Numbered from the stretch's first letter, positions 34,535 to 43,897 are shown. The stretch is 64,000 bases of DNA from Rhizobium sp. 18065 (GCF_902706095.1 NZ_CACSJP010000001.1:620001-684000), one strand, 5' to 3'. The notes: a model not told the origin generated them from the sequence alone. Translations and numbers: made by a program.

Positions 34535-35269
34535 ATGCCACAGAAAAAAACAGCTCTAGTTATCAGCGCGCATGCAGCCGACTTCGTCTGGCGCTGCGGA
34601 GGGGCGATCGCCCTTCATGCGGACAAAGGTTACGAGGTTACCGTTGTGTGCCTCTCGTTCGGCGAGCGCGGCGAATCCGCCAAGCTCTGGAAGGAGCCGG
34701 GCATGACGCTCGACAAGGTGAAATCAGCGCGCCGCTTGGAGGCAGAAAAAGCCGCCAAGGCGCTTGGCGTACACAATCTCGTAAGCTTCGACCTGGGTGA
34801 CTATCCGCTGCGGCTGACCGATGATGACAAGTATCGCCTGGTCGACGTGATCCGCGAGGTGCAGCCAAGTTTCATGCTGAGCCACTCACAATACGATCCT
34901 TACAACACAGACCATATGTACGCGACGCAGATCGCGCTCGAGACCCGCATGATCGCGCAGGCCTGGGGCCACAAACCGGGCCAGAAGGTTCTGGGTGCGC
35001 CGCAACTCTACCTGTTCGAGCCGCACCAGACCGAGCAGATGGGATGGAAGCCCGACGTTTTCCTCGACATCTCACCTGTCTGGGAAAAGAAGCGCGCAGC
35101 GATCGAATGCATGGAGGGACAGGAACACCTCTGGGATTACTACACGCGCGTCGCTGAAAACCGGGCCAATCATTACATGCGCAATTCCGGCGGCCAGTCG
35201 GGCGGCCGGGCGGCAAAATACGCGGAAGGCTTCCAGTCGATCTTCCCGCGCACCGTCGACGAACTCTGA
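34535..35269 (+). CDS. galB: GalB-type 4-oxalomesaconate hydratase (PIG-L/LmbE fold)
   Basis: This is a 244-residue PIG-L family protein. ALVISAHAADFVWRCGGAIA is the modified metal-binding opening seen in GalB, and CLSFGERGESAKLW and LSHSQYDPYNTDH follow. The first motif reads AHAADF where PIG-L deacetylases have AHPDD, as I recall for GalB. GalB hydrates 4-oxalomesaconate in gallate degradation. A strong CGGAGGACG site precedes the ATG at 34535, which I prefer to the longer frame from 34454. Together with the LigJ-type gene at 32179 the operon appears to hold two unrelated enzymes for one reaction. Confidence 0.8.
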   Translation: MPQKKTALVISAHAADFVWRCGGAIALHADKGYEVTVVCLSFGERGESAKLWKEPGMTLDKVKSARRLEAEKAAKALGVHNLVSFDLGDYPLRLTDDDKYRLVDVIREVQPSFMLSHSQYDPYNTDHMYATQIALETRMIAQAWGHKPGQKVLGAPQLYLFEPHQTEQMGWKPDVFLDISPVWEKKRAAIECMEGQEHLWDYYTRVAENRANHYMRNSGGQSGGRAAKYAEGFQSIFPRTVDEL

Positions 35270-35305
35270 GCCTGCAAGATTCCATTTGGACCCGAGGAAA
35301 CCGCC

Positions 35306-36190
35306 ATGATTGAGACGCAGACCCCCATCTATACGCTTCTTGCCGAATATGGAGTGACCCGCGCGCTGCGCAACGGAGAGGTGAACTCTAAGCTATTGCG
35401 GCTGGACTATGCCGACTACGACCCTTCAAATCTGGGTTTCAAGACGTTCGTCCGGGATGCAGCCTTCCAGGCCGGGGAACTGGCAATAGTCACCTTTCTG
35501 ATGGCAAAGGCACGAGGTGCACCCCTGGTGCTGATGCCTGCTCCTATCTCCGGCCGCTTCCAGCACCATTGCATCGCCTACAACGCTGAAAACCGGGTGC
35601 TGTCGCCAAAGGATCTGGAGGGCAAACGGGTGGGCGTGCGCGCCTATACGCAGACGACCGGGGCCTGGGTTCGCGGTATACTGCAGAACGAATATGATGT
35701 GGACCTGAGCAAGATCACATGGGTCTGCTTCGAGGATGCCCATGTCGAGAACTATACCGAACCTTCCAACGTGACGCGTGGTAGCGAAGGGCAAAAATTG
35801 ATCGACATGCTGCTCGACGGTTCGCTGGACGCGGCCATGCTGGGCAGCAACATGCCGGATGATCCGCGCCTGAAAACGGTCATCGTTGATCCGCAAGAGG
35901 CGGCAAAGGTCTGGTTCGAGCGCACCGGGGTTATTCCGCTGAACCACGTATTCGTGGTGCGCGAGGATCTTTCGAATGAGCGACCAGATCTCGTACGTGA
36001 ACTCTACCGGCTCCTGAAGGAAAGCAAGGCCAAGGCGGGACTAAAGGGCCTAGATACAAGGCCATATGGGGTCGAGGCGAACCGCAAGACACTGGAAATG
36101 ATAATTCTGTATTGCCGGCAGCAGGGATTGATCGACCGCGATCTCACGGTTGACGAACTGTTTGACGATGTGACGCGCACTTTGGAATAG
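35306..36190 (+). CDS. 4,5-dihydroxyphthalate decarboxylase-like protein, copy 3
   Basis: This is a 294-residue Pht5-like protein with no signal peptide. FQHHCIAYN, VRAYTQTTGAWVRGILQNEY, WVCFEDAHVENY and DAAMLGSNMPDDPR match copy 1 closely. It closes the rightward operon; the next gene is on the other strand. It may form a mixed complex with copy 1 or act on a related substrate. Confidence 0.78.
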   Translation: MIETQTPIYTLLAEYGVTRALRNGEVNSKLLRLDYADYDPSNLGFKTFVRDAAFQAGELAIVTFLMAKARGAPLVLMPAPISGRFQHHCIAYNAENRVLSPKDLEGKRVGVRAYTQTTGAWVRGILQNEYDVDLSKITWVCFEDAHVENYTEPSNVTRGSEGQKLIDMLLDGSLDAAMLGSNMPDDPRLKTVIVDPQEAAKVWFERTGVIPLNHVFVVREDLSNERPDLVRELYRLLKESKAKAGLKGLDTRPYGVEANRKTLEMIILYCRQQGLIDRDLTVDELFDDVTRTLE

Positions 36191-36600
36191 GAACTTTGCA
36201 TCCAGTCGTGGCAAGATGACAGAGGCGATGCCCAAATGTCCGCTGGGATGGATGGCGATGGCAATCGAGTAGGGAGGCAACGCCCAGGTGGCCCGGCGCA
36301 TCGATCGGAAGAACAATGGTTGTCGGTTCGATCGGCGAAATCGGCACCCACGTCTACTTTCGACACCTTATTGGGCATTCGGCCGATTTAGGTGTCGAAG
36401 GTGCCTCGATTGTGAATTCTGGTCTTGCAACCGTAGGGCCGGAACTGTGCGAGTTCACTGCGGATAGCTCGAGTCTGCCTCAACCGGAACGTCGTCAATT
36501 CCACTGGTTCAATCACACGTAGAATAGAATCCTGACGGCGCTGATTTCAAGCGACACCACGGCTTTAACGCTTTGATCGCCTGGAGATGCCCAAAAGCAG
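36191..36600. other. Convergent intergenic region
   Basis: 410 bp lie between the ends of two converging operons. No gene, RNA or obvious terminator hairpin was found by eye. Confidence 0.5.
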
Positions 36601-37488
36601 TTAGCCTGTCACGTTGAGGTACACGGCGAAGAGCGAACGCGTGGCTGTAATGTAAAGGCGGTTGCGCTCCGGTCCTCCAAAGCAGACATTGCTTACTGTC
36701 TCGGCGATGAGGATCTTCCCGATCAGTTGGCCTTTGTGATCGAGGCAATGCACGCCATCGCCCGCACTGGTCCAAATGTGTCCTGCACTGTCTACGCGCA
36801 GGCCATCATACATGCCGCTTGTACATTCGCTGAAGACCCGGTCATTTTTCGGCTTGCCTTCCGGGTCGATGACGTAAGCCAAAAGGCGGGCGGGCTGAAC
36901 ACCGCTATCGACCACGAACAAGGTCTGTTCGTCACGCGAGAGAGTTAGCCCGTTCGGTTGCTTCAGATCGGTCACTATCGCTTCCAGGTTTCCGTTTCGG
37001 TCGAGCCGATAAACGTTGCTGCTTGCGATCTCGCTCTTCGCGAGTGATCCCTCATAAGGTGTGGAGATGCCGTAGGTCGGATCTGTAAACCAGATATTGC
37101 CTTTGCTGTCCGCAACCACGTCGTTGGGCGAATTCAGCCTTTTTCCCCCGAACCTATCGGCAAGGACCGTCAGGCTACCGTCGTGTTCCCGGCGGGTGAC
37201 CCGGCGTGTCAGGTGCTCGCAGGAGATCACCCGTCCTTCGCGATCGAGCGTATGGCCGTTGGCAAAGTTGGACGGGGTTTCGAAGATTGCGACGGTGTCG
37301 TTTGCCTCGTCGTAGCGCAGGACACGATTGTTCGGGATGTCCGAGAACAGCAAATGGCGTGCCGCCGGCACATAGACCGGCCCCTCCAGCCAGCGTCCAC
37401 CTGTGTAGAGCAGGTCGACATGCACATTCGGCAGAATCAGTGATTTGAACGCCGGGTCAACGATCTCGAACCAATCCGTGTAACGCAT
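36601..37488 (-). CDS. SMP-30/gluconolactonase family lactonase
   Basis: This is a 295-residue six-bladed propeller hydrolase. The metal and active-site marks are WLEGPVY (Glu), RLNSPNDVVADSKGNIWFTDPTYG (Asn and Asp) and QPNGLTLSRDEQTLFVVDS. It is the last gene of the leftward threonate operon, 22 bp after otnI. SMP-30 enzymes open sugar lactones, so here it probably turns L-threono-lactone or a similar lactone into the free acid that enters through ltnD. The ATG at 37488 is preferred to an in-frame TTG at 37497. Confidence 0.85.
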   Translation of the reverse strand: MRYTDWFEIVDPAFKSLILPNVHVDLLYTGGRWLEGPVYVPAARHLLFSDIPNNRVLRYDEANDTVAIFETPSNFANGHTLDREGRVISCEHLTRRVTRREHDGSLTVLADRFGGKRLNSPNDVVADSKGNIWFTDPTYGISTPYEGSLAKSEIASSNVYRLDRNGNLEAIVTDLKQPNGLTLSRDEQTLFVVDSGVQPARLLAYVIDPEGKPKNDRVFSECTSGMYDGLRVDSAGHIWTSAGDGVHCLDHKGQLIGKILIAETVSNVCFGGPERNRLYITATRSLFAVYLNVTG

Positions 37489-37510
37489 GCCACCCAAGCC
37501 CCCGACAAGA

Positions 37511-38278
37511 TTAGAGTTTGTTCATCCAGCCGAGCCCCTCGCGGGTACCGGCGGTTGGGCGATATTCGCAGCCGACATAACCCTCGTAACCGATCGCATC
37601 GATCTCGGCGAAGATCCTGCGGTCGTCGAGTTCACCGCTCAGGGGCTCGTGGCGTTCGGGCACGGAGGCGATCTGTATATGACCGATGACCGGTGCCATC
37701 TGCCGGAGCGCCATGATCACATCGCCATGCAGGATCTGCCGGTGGTAGACGTCGAACTGCAGCTTCACATGGACCGCATCCATCTCGGAAATGAAGTCAA
37801 CCGCGCGGTTGAAGTCGTTGAGGAAATAACCCGGCATGTCACGACCGTTGATCGGCTCGATGACGAGACCGATGCCGGCCTCGCCGGTGCGGTCGGTGGC
37901 GCGCTTCAAGTTGTTGCGATAGGTGGCAATCGCTTGCGGATCCGCCGCCGGCGCCAGCCCCGCCATCATGTGCAGAAGCGGTGTGCCGATGACTTTGGCA
38001 TAGGCGATGGCCGTGTCCAGGGCAGCCGCGAATTCCGCTTCGCGTCCCGGCAGTGCTGCCATGCCACGCTCGCCTGCCAACCAGTCGCCGGGCGGCATGT
38101 TGAAGAGCGCCTGGGTGAGGCTGACCGCCTGACGGCGCTCGGCGACGACCTCCGCCGGATGGTCGTAGGGAAAGAGATATTCGACGGCCGTAAAACCGCA
38201 ATCTGCTGCGGCCGCGAAACGGTCGAGGAAGGGCACCTCGTTGAACATCATCGACAGGTTGGCGGCAAACTTGGGCAT
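37511..38278 (-). CDS. otnI: 2-oxo-tetronate isomerase OtnI (hydroxypyruvate-isomerase family)
   Basis: This is a 255-residue TIM barrel. The opening MPKFAANLSMMFNEVPFLDRF, the metal-binding IEPINGRDMPGYF, QFDVYHRQI and the late EYRPT fit hydroxypyruvate isomerase / OtnI. In the threonate route it converts 2-oxo-tetronate to 3-oxo-tetronate. It starts 3 bp after the ltnD stop, and all partner enzymes (ltnD, otnK, otnC) are present in this region, which makes OtnI much more likely than true hydroxypyruvate isomerase. Confidence 0.9.
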   Translation of the reverse strand: MPKFAANLSMMFNEVPFLDRFAAAADCGFTAVEYLFPYDHPAEVVAERRQAVSLTQALFNMPPGDWLAGERGMAALPGREAEFAAALDTAIAYAKVIGTPLLHMMAGLAPAADPQAIATYRNNLKRATDRTGEAGIGLVIEPINGRDMPGYFLNDFNRAVDFISEMDAVHVKLQFDVYHRQILHGDVIMALRQMAPVIGHIQIASVPERHEPLSGELDDRRIFAEIDAIGYEGYVGCEYRPTAGTREGLGWMNKL

Positions 38279-38280
38279 AT

Positions 38281-39195
38281 TCAGTCCTCGTCATCCATGC
38301 CGGGAAGCTTGAGGCCGGCAATTTTCGCAAGCAGGCGCGCAACCGAGCTGTCATCGTCACGGCCCATGCCGGCTGCCTCGGTCATGATGAAGAGCTGAAG
38401 GGCGGCACTTGCTATCGGCAGGGGGAACTTGGTCTGTCGCCCGATATCCGAGACGATGCCGAGATCCTTGGTGAAAATCGCGACCGCACTGTGCGGTGTG
38501 TAATCGCCTTCCAGCACATGCGGGATACGGTTTTCGAACATCCAGCTGTTGCCGGCCGACTTAGTGATCACGTCGAAGACCCTGGATATGTCGAGATCGA
38601 GGCTTTTGGCGAAGGTGATCGCCTCGCAGGCGGCGGCGATGTGGACCCCGGCCAGCAGCTGGTTGACGATCTTGAAGGATGAACCGATGCCCGGCTGTTC
38701 GCCGAGTTCGTAGACAGTACCCGCCATCCCATCGAGCGCAGTTCTTGCCGCGGCAAAGGCTTCCGGCGAACCTGAGGCCATGAAAGTGAGCTGGCCAGCA
38801 TCGGCCTTCTTCGAGCCGCCGCTGATCGGACCGTCGACATAGAGCAGGCCCGCTTCTTCGACCCGGGCGGCAAAGCGCTTGGCTTCGGCCGGCGAGATCG
38901 TTGCGCAGGCGATCACGACACCACCGGGCTTCATCGCGGCGACGACGCCGTTCTCGCCAAAGAGCACGGTCTCCGTCTGCGCGGCATTGACCACCACGAT
39001 CACGGCGACATCAGCGCCGGCTACTGCATCGCCCGGATTGCTGCCCGCGGTGCCGCCAGCGGTTTCAAGCGCTTTCAGGGCATCGGCACTGATGTCGAAG
39101 CCTCGCACCGCAAGACCGGCCCGCAGCAGCGAGCGGGCCATGCCGAGGCCCATGGAGCCGAGGCCGACGACGGCGACGGACGAAAGATGAGACAT
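38281..39195 (-). CDS. ltnD: L-threonate dehydrogenase LtnD
   Basis: This is a 304-residue beta-hydroxyacid dehydrogenase. The NAD motif is GLGSMGLGMARSLL, the substrate segment is DGPISGGSKKADAG, and the catalytic lysine lies in SSFKIVNQLLAG. It oxidises L-threonate at C2 to 2-oxo-threonate. The start overlaps the end of the permease gene by one base and otnI follows at once. Confidence 0.9.
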   Translation of the reverse strand: MSHLSSVAVVGLGSMGLGMARSLLRAGLAVRGFDISADALKALETAGGTAGSNPGDAVAGADVAVIVVVNAAQTETVLFGENGVVAAMKPGGVVIACATISPAEAKRFAARVEEAGLLYVDGPISGGSKKADAGQLTFMASGSPEAFAAARTALDGMAGTVYELGEQPGIGSSFKIVNQLLAGVHIAAACEAITFAKSLDLDISRVFDVITKSAGNSWMFENRIPHVLEGDYTPHSAVAIFTKDLGIVSDIGRQTKFPLPIASAALQLFIMTEAAGMGRDDDSSVARLLAKIAGLKLPGMDDED

Positions 39196-40169
39196 CAGCG
39201 GAAGCTCCTTTTGTAGCCACGGATCAAAAGCATGGCCAGAATGATGGCACCGAAAACGATCTGCCGGAAGGCTTCCGGCATCTGCAGCACCGAGAGGATC
39301 GAGGACAGAAGGGTGATGAAAATGGCGCCGACGATTGTGCCTCCATAACCGCCCTGACCGCCCATGATCGAGGTGCCCCCGATGACCACGGCGGTGATCA
39401 CCGGCAGCATATAGGGGTCGCCCATGCCCTGATAGGCCTGGTTTGCATAGCCGGCGAGCAGGATGGCACCGATCGCTGTGAAAATGCCTGCCACGACGAA
39501 GGTGAGCGTCGTGACGAGCCGCACGCGGATGCCCGAGAGGTAGGCGGCCTTTTCCGAATTGCCCATGGCTATCAGATATTTGCCGTAGACGGTACGGTGC
39601 AGCAGGTAAAACATAAAGGCCATCACCACAAGCCAGAACAGGAAGGCGTTGGGTATTCCAAAACTACGTTCCAGCGACAGTGTGATCGATAGCGGTGGCG
39701 CCATGCCACGCGGCTTGAAACCACCGGTGAAGAAGACGACGGAGCCGACCAGCATCGAGTTCATCGCCAGCGTCCAGACCATGGAGGGCAGGCGCAGGAA
39801 TGCGACGCCGATTCCGTTTATCAGGCCGATCAGGACGCCGGTCAGGAGCCCGATCGGGATGGCTAGGGAGGCGAGCGCCGGATCCTGCGAGCCCGCAACC
39901 GTCGTGGCGACGATGGCGATCGCCGTGATTGCGGCCGGCACCGAGAGGTCGATATGACCGAGCAGGATGACGAGCGTGGCACCGGCGGCAATGATGCCGA
40001 GGAAGGAGGCTATCTGTAGTTGCTGCAGCAGGTAGCCGGCGGTGAGAAAGGTCGGCAGGATGGTCCCGCCGGCAGCGAGCAGCAGGCCGCAGCCGATTGC
40101 AACGACAAGAACGGCTGGGTCGACGGGGAGGCTCGGCCGAGCAGGCCCGGAAATCACACGGTCGGTCAT
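39195..40169 (-). CDS. Sugar-type ABC transporter permease 1
   Basis: This is a 324-residue permease of the ribose/xylose (BPD_transp_2) family with about 9-10 hydrophobic helices; the family loop is visible as LLGHIDLSVPAAIT and VIGGTSIMGGQGGYGGT. It overlaps the second permease gene (stop 40166) by 4 bp. With that second permease, the ATPase and the binding protein it forms an importer, here probably for threonate or a related acid sugar. Confidence 0.92.
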   Translation of the reverse strand: MTDRVISGPARPSLPVDPAVLVVAIGCGLLLAAGGTILPTFLTAGYLLQQLQIASFLGIIAAGATLVILLGHIDLSVPAAITAIAIVATTVAGSQDPALASLAIPIGLLTGVLIGLINGIGVAFLRLPSMVWTLAMNSMLVGSVVFFTGGFKPRGMAPPLSITLSLERSFGIPNAFLFWLVVMAFMFYLLHRTVYGKYLIAMGNSEKAAYLSGIRVRLVTTLTFVVAGIFTAIGAILLAGYANQAYQGMGDPYMLPVITAVVIGGTSIMGGQGGYGGTIVGAIFITLLSSILSVLQMPEAFRQIVFGAIILAMLLIRGYKRSFR

Positions 40170-41134
40170 TGGGCGAACAACTTCAGTTTGTTGCGGACGC
40201 GCAGCACGCCTATGGAGCCGAAGGCAATCGCGAGCGCGAGGATAAGACCCTCGAAGAAGGGCTGGGCGAGGGGGGGAAGGCCGGAAAAGAACATCAGCGA
40301 TGCAACGGTCTTCAATAGCATTGCACCGACTGCGACGCCGATCGCTGTACCGATGCCGCCGGCGAGCGAGACTCCCCCGAGCACGATCGCCGCGATCGAA
40401 TTCAGTGTATAGGTCGGGCCGATGCCGGCGTCACCCGTCATGGTGACCATGGAGACATAGAGCCCAGCCATGCCGGCCATGAGGCCGCCGAGTACGTGGG
40501 CCGAGATGCGCATGAAAGTGGTGTCGATGCCGGTCAATTGGGCCGAGTGTTCATTTGCCCCGAGTGCCTTCAGCGCCATGCCGAAACTCGTCTTGCGCAG
40601 GACGATGGTGATGACGAGCACGGTCGCGACGATCAGGACGAGGGAGGTCGGGATCGGGCCGATCGCATAGGTGAAGGCATCCGAAAGCTCCGAATTGACC
40701 GCGCCGCCCGGTGTGGGCCTCAGATAAAGCGCGATGCCGGAATAGATGGCACCTGTGGCAAGCGTCGCAACGATTGGCGGGACATTGCCGAAGCAGACAA
40801 AGAGGCCTGTGAACAACCCGCAGGCCATGCCAACCAGAAGGACTGCTGCCATTCCAAAAGCGAGCGATCCGCCTTCGCCGGCAAGCACAAAGGAGGCCGC
40901 GACATTGGTGAGCGCCACAACCGCGCCGACCGAAAGATCGATCCCGCGTACCAGCACCACGAAGAACTGCGCGAAGGCGGCAAAGACCAAGAGCGCCGAC
41001 TGGTTGGACCAGATCGTCAGTACATAGGTGGAAAGTCCCCTTGGATGAGTGGCGATATAGAGCACGAAAAGCGCCACGAAAGCGATCGTCGGAATGACGA
41101 CCCGCAGGTTGCGTCGGATGTAGAGCGAGGTCAT
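40166..41134 (-). CDS. Sugar-type ABC transporter permease 2
   Basis: This is a 322-residue permease of the same family, with VLVRGIDLSVGAVVAL, ALGANEHSAQLTGID and VLGGVSLAGGIGTAIG. I use the ATG at 41134, which overlaps the ATPase stop (41131); the frame open to 41425 lies inside the ATPase gene and is not family-like. Two different permeases suggest a heterodimeric channel. Confidence 0.92.
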   Translation of the reverse strand: MTSLYIRRNLRVVIPTIAFVALFVLYIATHPRGLSTYVLTIWSNQSALLVFAAFAQFFVVLVRGIDLSVGAVVALTNVAASFVLAGEGGSLAFGMAAVLLVGMACGLFTGLFVCFGNVPPIVATLATGAIYSGIALYLRPTPGGAVNSELSDAFTYAIGPIPTSLVLIVATVLVITIVLRKTSFGMALKALGANEHSAQLTGIDTTFMRISAHVLGGLMAGMAGLYVSMVTMTGDAGIGPTYTLNSIAAIVLGGVSLAGGIGTAIGVAVGAMLLKTVASLMFFSGLPPLAQPFFEGLILALAIAFGSIGVLRVRNKLKLFAQ

Positions 41135-42651
41135 TGGACGGTCTCCGGCAGGGATGTCGGGGCGTTGAGCCCCATGGCAGCCGAAATCAGGTTTTCGGGA
41201 GTGAGCGCGTCGCCTGCAAGTTCCCTTGCGATCCGCCCACGGTAGAAGACCGCGACCCGGTCGCAGAGATGCACGAGTTCCTCGTAGTCGGTCGATTGCA
41301 TCACGATCGCGATGCCCTGGCCTGCGAGGTCGGTGAGCAGGCGGTAAATCTGCGCTTTGGTCTTCACGTCGATGCCGCGCGTCGGGTCGAGCAAGAGCAG
41401 GCAGCGCGGACTGAGCGCTAGCCATTTGGCGAGCAGTACCTTCTGCTGATTGCCGCCGGACAGCGACATGACCGGATCAGACAGTTGCCCATAAGTCAGT
41501 TCGAGCCGTTCCAGTAGGTTAAGACAGCGTGCGTCGAGCGCATGTTTGTCTGTGTGAAGCCCGATGCCGGCGAGCCGCATGTTGTCGGCGATCGACAGAG
41601 GCTGGATCATGCCCTCCGTCTTGCGGTCTTCTGGCACCAGCGCAATGCCGATCTCCGGTGACTTCGACCGATGCGGGGAGCGGCGTTCGTAAGTCTTGCC
41701 GGCAAACTCGATTGACCCGCCGACACCCGAGAGCGTGCCGAAGATCGCTTCGAGAACGCGCTGCTGTCCCTGACCTTCGAGTCCACCCAATCCGTAAATT
41801 TCGCCAGGGCGCACTGTGAAGCCGACATCGAAGAGTTCACCGGACAGGGAAAGGTCCTTGACGGACAGAAGCGGTGCAACAGTTGCGGGCACGGTCGGGC
41901 GGGCCGGCGGAAAGAGCCGATCCATCGTCTCGCCGATCATAAGAGATACGATGCTCTGGTTATCGAGGCTGCCAGCCGGAAAGGTGCGTACATGCTGTCC
42001 GGCACGGAAGACCGAGATGGTGTCGGCCAGTGCCTCGACCTCGTGAAAGCGATGTGAAATGAAGAGAATGCAGCAACCGTCGTCGCGCAGCTTGCGGATG
42101 ACGGTGAACACCTTCTGGACGGCGGAGGCGCCGAGTGCGGAGGTGGCCTCATCGAGGATGAGAAGCCGCGGTTTCTGGTAGAGCGCCTTGGCAATTTCTA
42201 CCCGCTGACGGTCGGCCAGCGATAGCTCCTCCACGGGCGTATCGAGGGAAATGCTCTCGGCTCCGATCAGGTCGAGGGCTGCACGCGCCTCTTCGTAAGC
42301 CTTGGCCAACATGAAACCGAACCTTGTCTGCGGACGGGCCAGCGTGATGTTATCGCCGACCGAGAGCGTCGGCAAAAGCGACAGTTCCTGGAACATGCAG
42401 ACGATACCGGCTGCCGACGCCTGCCGTGTTCCGGAAAACCGGGTGGTCCGACCTTCGAGCCGGATCTCGCCGGTGGTCGGCTGGATGGCTCCGGAGAGCA
42501 GTTTCATCAGGGTCGACTTGCCGGCACCGTTTTCGCCGAGGATGGCGTGGACGGAGCCCGGGCGGGCCGAAAAATCAACGGTCTTCAAGGCCTGGATCGG
42601 CCCATAAGACTTCGAGATCCCCGAAAGTTCGATGAGCGGAACTGACGTCAT
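41131..42651 (-). CDS. Sugar ABC transporter ATPase with two nucleotide-binding domains
   Basis: This is a 506-residue RbsA/XylG-type ATPase. Domain 1 has Walker A GENGAGKST and DEATSAL; domain 2 has the degenerate GGLEGQGQQ in place of Walker A, the signature LSGGNQQK and LDPTRGIDV. This asymmetry is normal for the family. It energises the importer of the threonate operon. Confidence 0.94.
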   Translation of the reverse strand: MTSVPLIELSGISKSYGPIQALKTVDFSARPGSVHAILGENGAGKSTLMKLLSGAIQPTTGEIRLEGRTTRFSGTRQASAAGIVCMFQELSLLPTLSVGDNITLARPQTRFGFMLAKAYEEARAALDLIGAESISLDTPVEELSLADRQRVEIAKALYQKPRLLILDEATSALGASAVQKVFTVIRKLRDDGCCILFISHRFHEVEALADTISVFRAGQHVRTFPAGSLDNQSIVSLMIGETMDRLFPPARPTVPATVAPLLSVKDLSLSGELFDVGFTVRPGEIYGLGGLEGQGQQRVLEAIFGTLSGVGGSIEFAGKTYERRSPHRSKSPEIGIALVPEDRKTEGMIQPLSIADNMRLAGIGLHTDKHALDARCLNLLERLELTYGQLSDPVMSLSGGNQQKVLLAKWLALSPRCLLLLDPTRGIDVKTKAQIYRLLTDLAGQGIAIVMQSTDYEELVHLCDRVAVFYRGRIARELAGDALTPENLISAAMGLNAPTSLPETVQ

Positions 42652-42721
42652 TCTGGCATGTCCTGGTATGATCCGGTCGGCGGCGCCTCAGAGGTCAAGC
42701 ACCGCCGTCCGGCTGGGAGGA

Positions 42722-43840
42722 TCAGGTATTGTCAGGGGTCTGGCCGAGCAACTCTTCCGGCGTGAAGACCGGGAAGCAGTTCGGATAACCGGTGGCCGTG
42801 TAGAATGTGTCCGGCAGGTTCGGGAAGTAATCAGTGGCTTCCTTCAGCTCTGCATTGTCCTTGTTCGGGATTGGCAGGAATACCTTCTGCGGTAGGGTAT
42901 TACCCTCGAGCAGCGAGACGGCGGCTTCGAGGGCGACGGCCGACATGACCGGCGCCTGGGCGGCGGTGAGGCCCGGATATTTGCCTTCGGCGATCAGCTT
43001 GCGGGAGCCGTTGCCGGCGTCGCCACCGATCGGAACCACCGGATGACCGGCGTTCTTCATGGCGTTCAATGCACCAATCGTGCCTTCCTGGACCATGACG
43101 CCGTCGAAGTTGCCGTTGGTGGCAATCGCGTCGGCGGTCACCTTCTGTACGGTGCCGGCATCCCAGTTGCCAACCACCTGCACAACCTTCAGGCCTGGGT
43201 GCTTGTCGAGGACGGAGCGCATGCCGAGATGGTTGTCACGGTCGGTCGCATTGCCCGGTAGGCCGGAGACTTCGAGCACGCTACCCTCGACCTTGCCCTT
43301 GGCCTTCTCGATTTCGCGAACGACGGCTTCTGCCTTCATCGCGCCGAGTTCGAACTGGTTCTCGTTGACCTGCACGATGGCATCGGTATCGAGCACGTTG
43401 TCGAACGGCACGAGTACGGTGCCCGCCTGTTCTGCGCGCTTGATGACGGAGGAAAACGCGGTCGGGTTGACAGCGATGAAGGTGATCGCGTCGTAACCGG
43501 CGGCGATGAAGTTGTCGATCGCGGCAATCTGGGCGGCGCTGTCATTTCCGACAGAGACGACGGTGAATTCGGACAGCTTGGCTTTGTTTTCCGCACGCGC
43601 AGCCCAGGCCTTGGCGCCCTGGATGGCGGTCACGCGCCAGTCATTGCCGGCAAAGCCGTTGACGAAGGCGACCTTGTAGGGGCCATCGCGCTTTTCATAC
43701 TTGATTACCTTGGCATTGTCGGGTGCTGCAGAGAAGCACTCCGGACGATGGGTATCCTCGGCGTGGACGACTGAGGCGAAACTGAAGGCGCAGAGCATCG
43801 CGGCCGACGCAGCAAGCGCGGCCTTGTTAAAGGTTCTCAC
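42722..43840 (-). CDS. Sugar-type ABC transporter binding protein
   Basis: This is a 372-residue periplasmic binding protein of the RbsB/LacI-like fold (family 4), with a signal peptide ending VVHAED. VAFVNGFAGNDWRVTAIQGA and DAITFIAVNPTAFSSVIKRA are typical. The start is GTG at 43840 with a GGGAGGAG site. It is the first gene of the leftward threonate operon, just downstream of the LacI-type operators. The ligand is probably threonate or another four-carbon acid sugar. Confidence 0.92.
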   Translation of the reverse strand: MRTFNKAALAASAAMLCAFSFASVVHAEDTHRPECFSAAPDNAKVIKYEKRDGPYKVAFVNGFAGNDWRVTAIQGAKAWAARAENKAKLSEFTVVSVGNDSAAQIAAIDNFIAAGYDAITFIAVNPTAFSSVIKRAEQAGTVLVPFDNVLDTDAIVQVNENQFELGAMKAEAVVREIEKAKGKVEGSVLEVSGLPGNATDRDNHLGMRSVLDKHPGLKVVQVVGNWDAGTVQKVTADAIATNGNFDGVMVQEGTIGALNAMKNAGHPVVPIGGDAGNGSRKLIAEGKYPGLTAAQAPVMSAVALEAAVSLLEGNTLPQKVFLPIPNKDNAELKEATDYFPNLPDTFYTATGYPNCFPVFTPEELLGQTPDNT

Positions 43841-43881
43841 GGTGAACTCCTCCCGAAGTGTAAATCTCCCAGAAAGCGCTA

Positions 43882-43897
43882 ATCTCAGCGCTAACAT
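43882..43897. promoter_or_regulatory. LacI-type operator 1 (ATCTCAGCGCTAACAT)
   Basis: The site contains the central CG dyad AGCGCT typical of LacI-family operators. It is an exact inverted copy of operator 2 at 43938 and lies 42 bp upstream of the binding-protein start on the leftward side. Confidence 0.75.
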
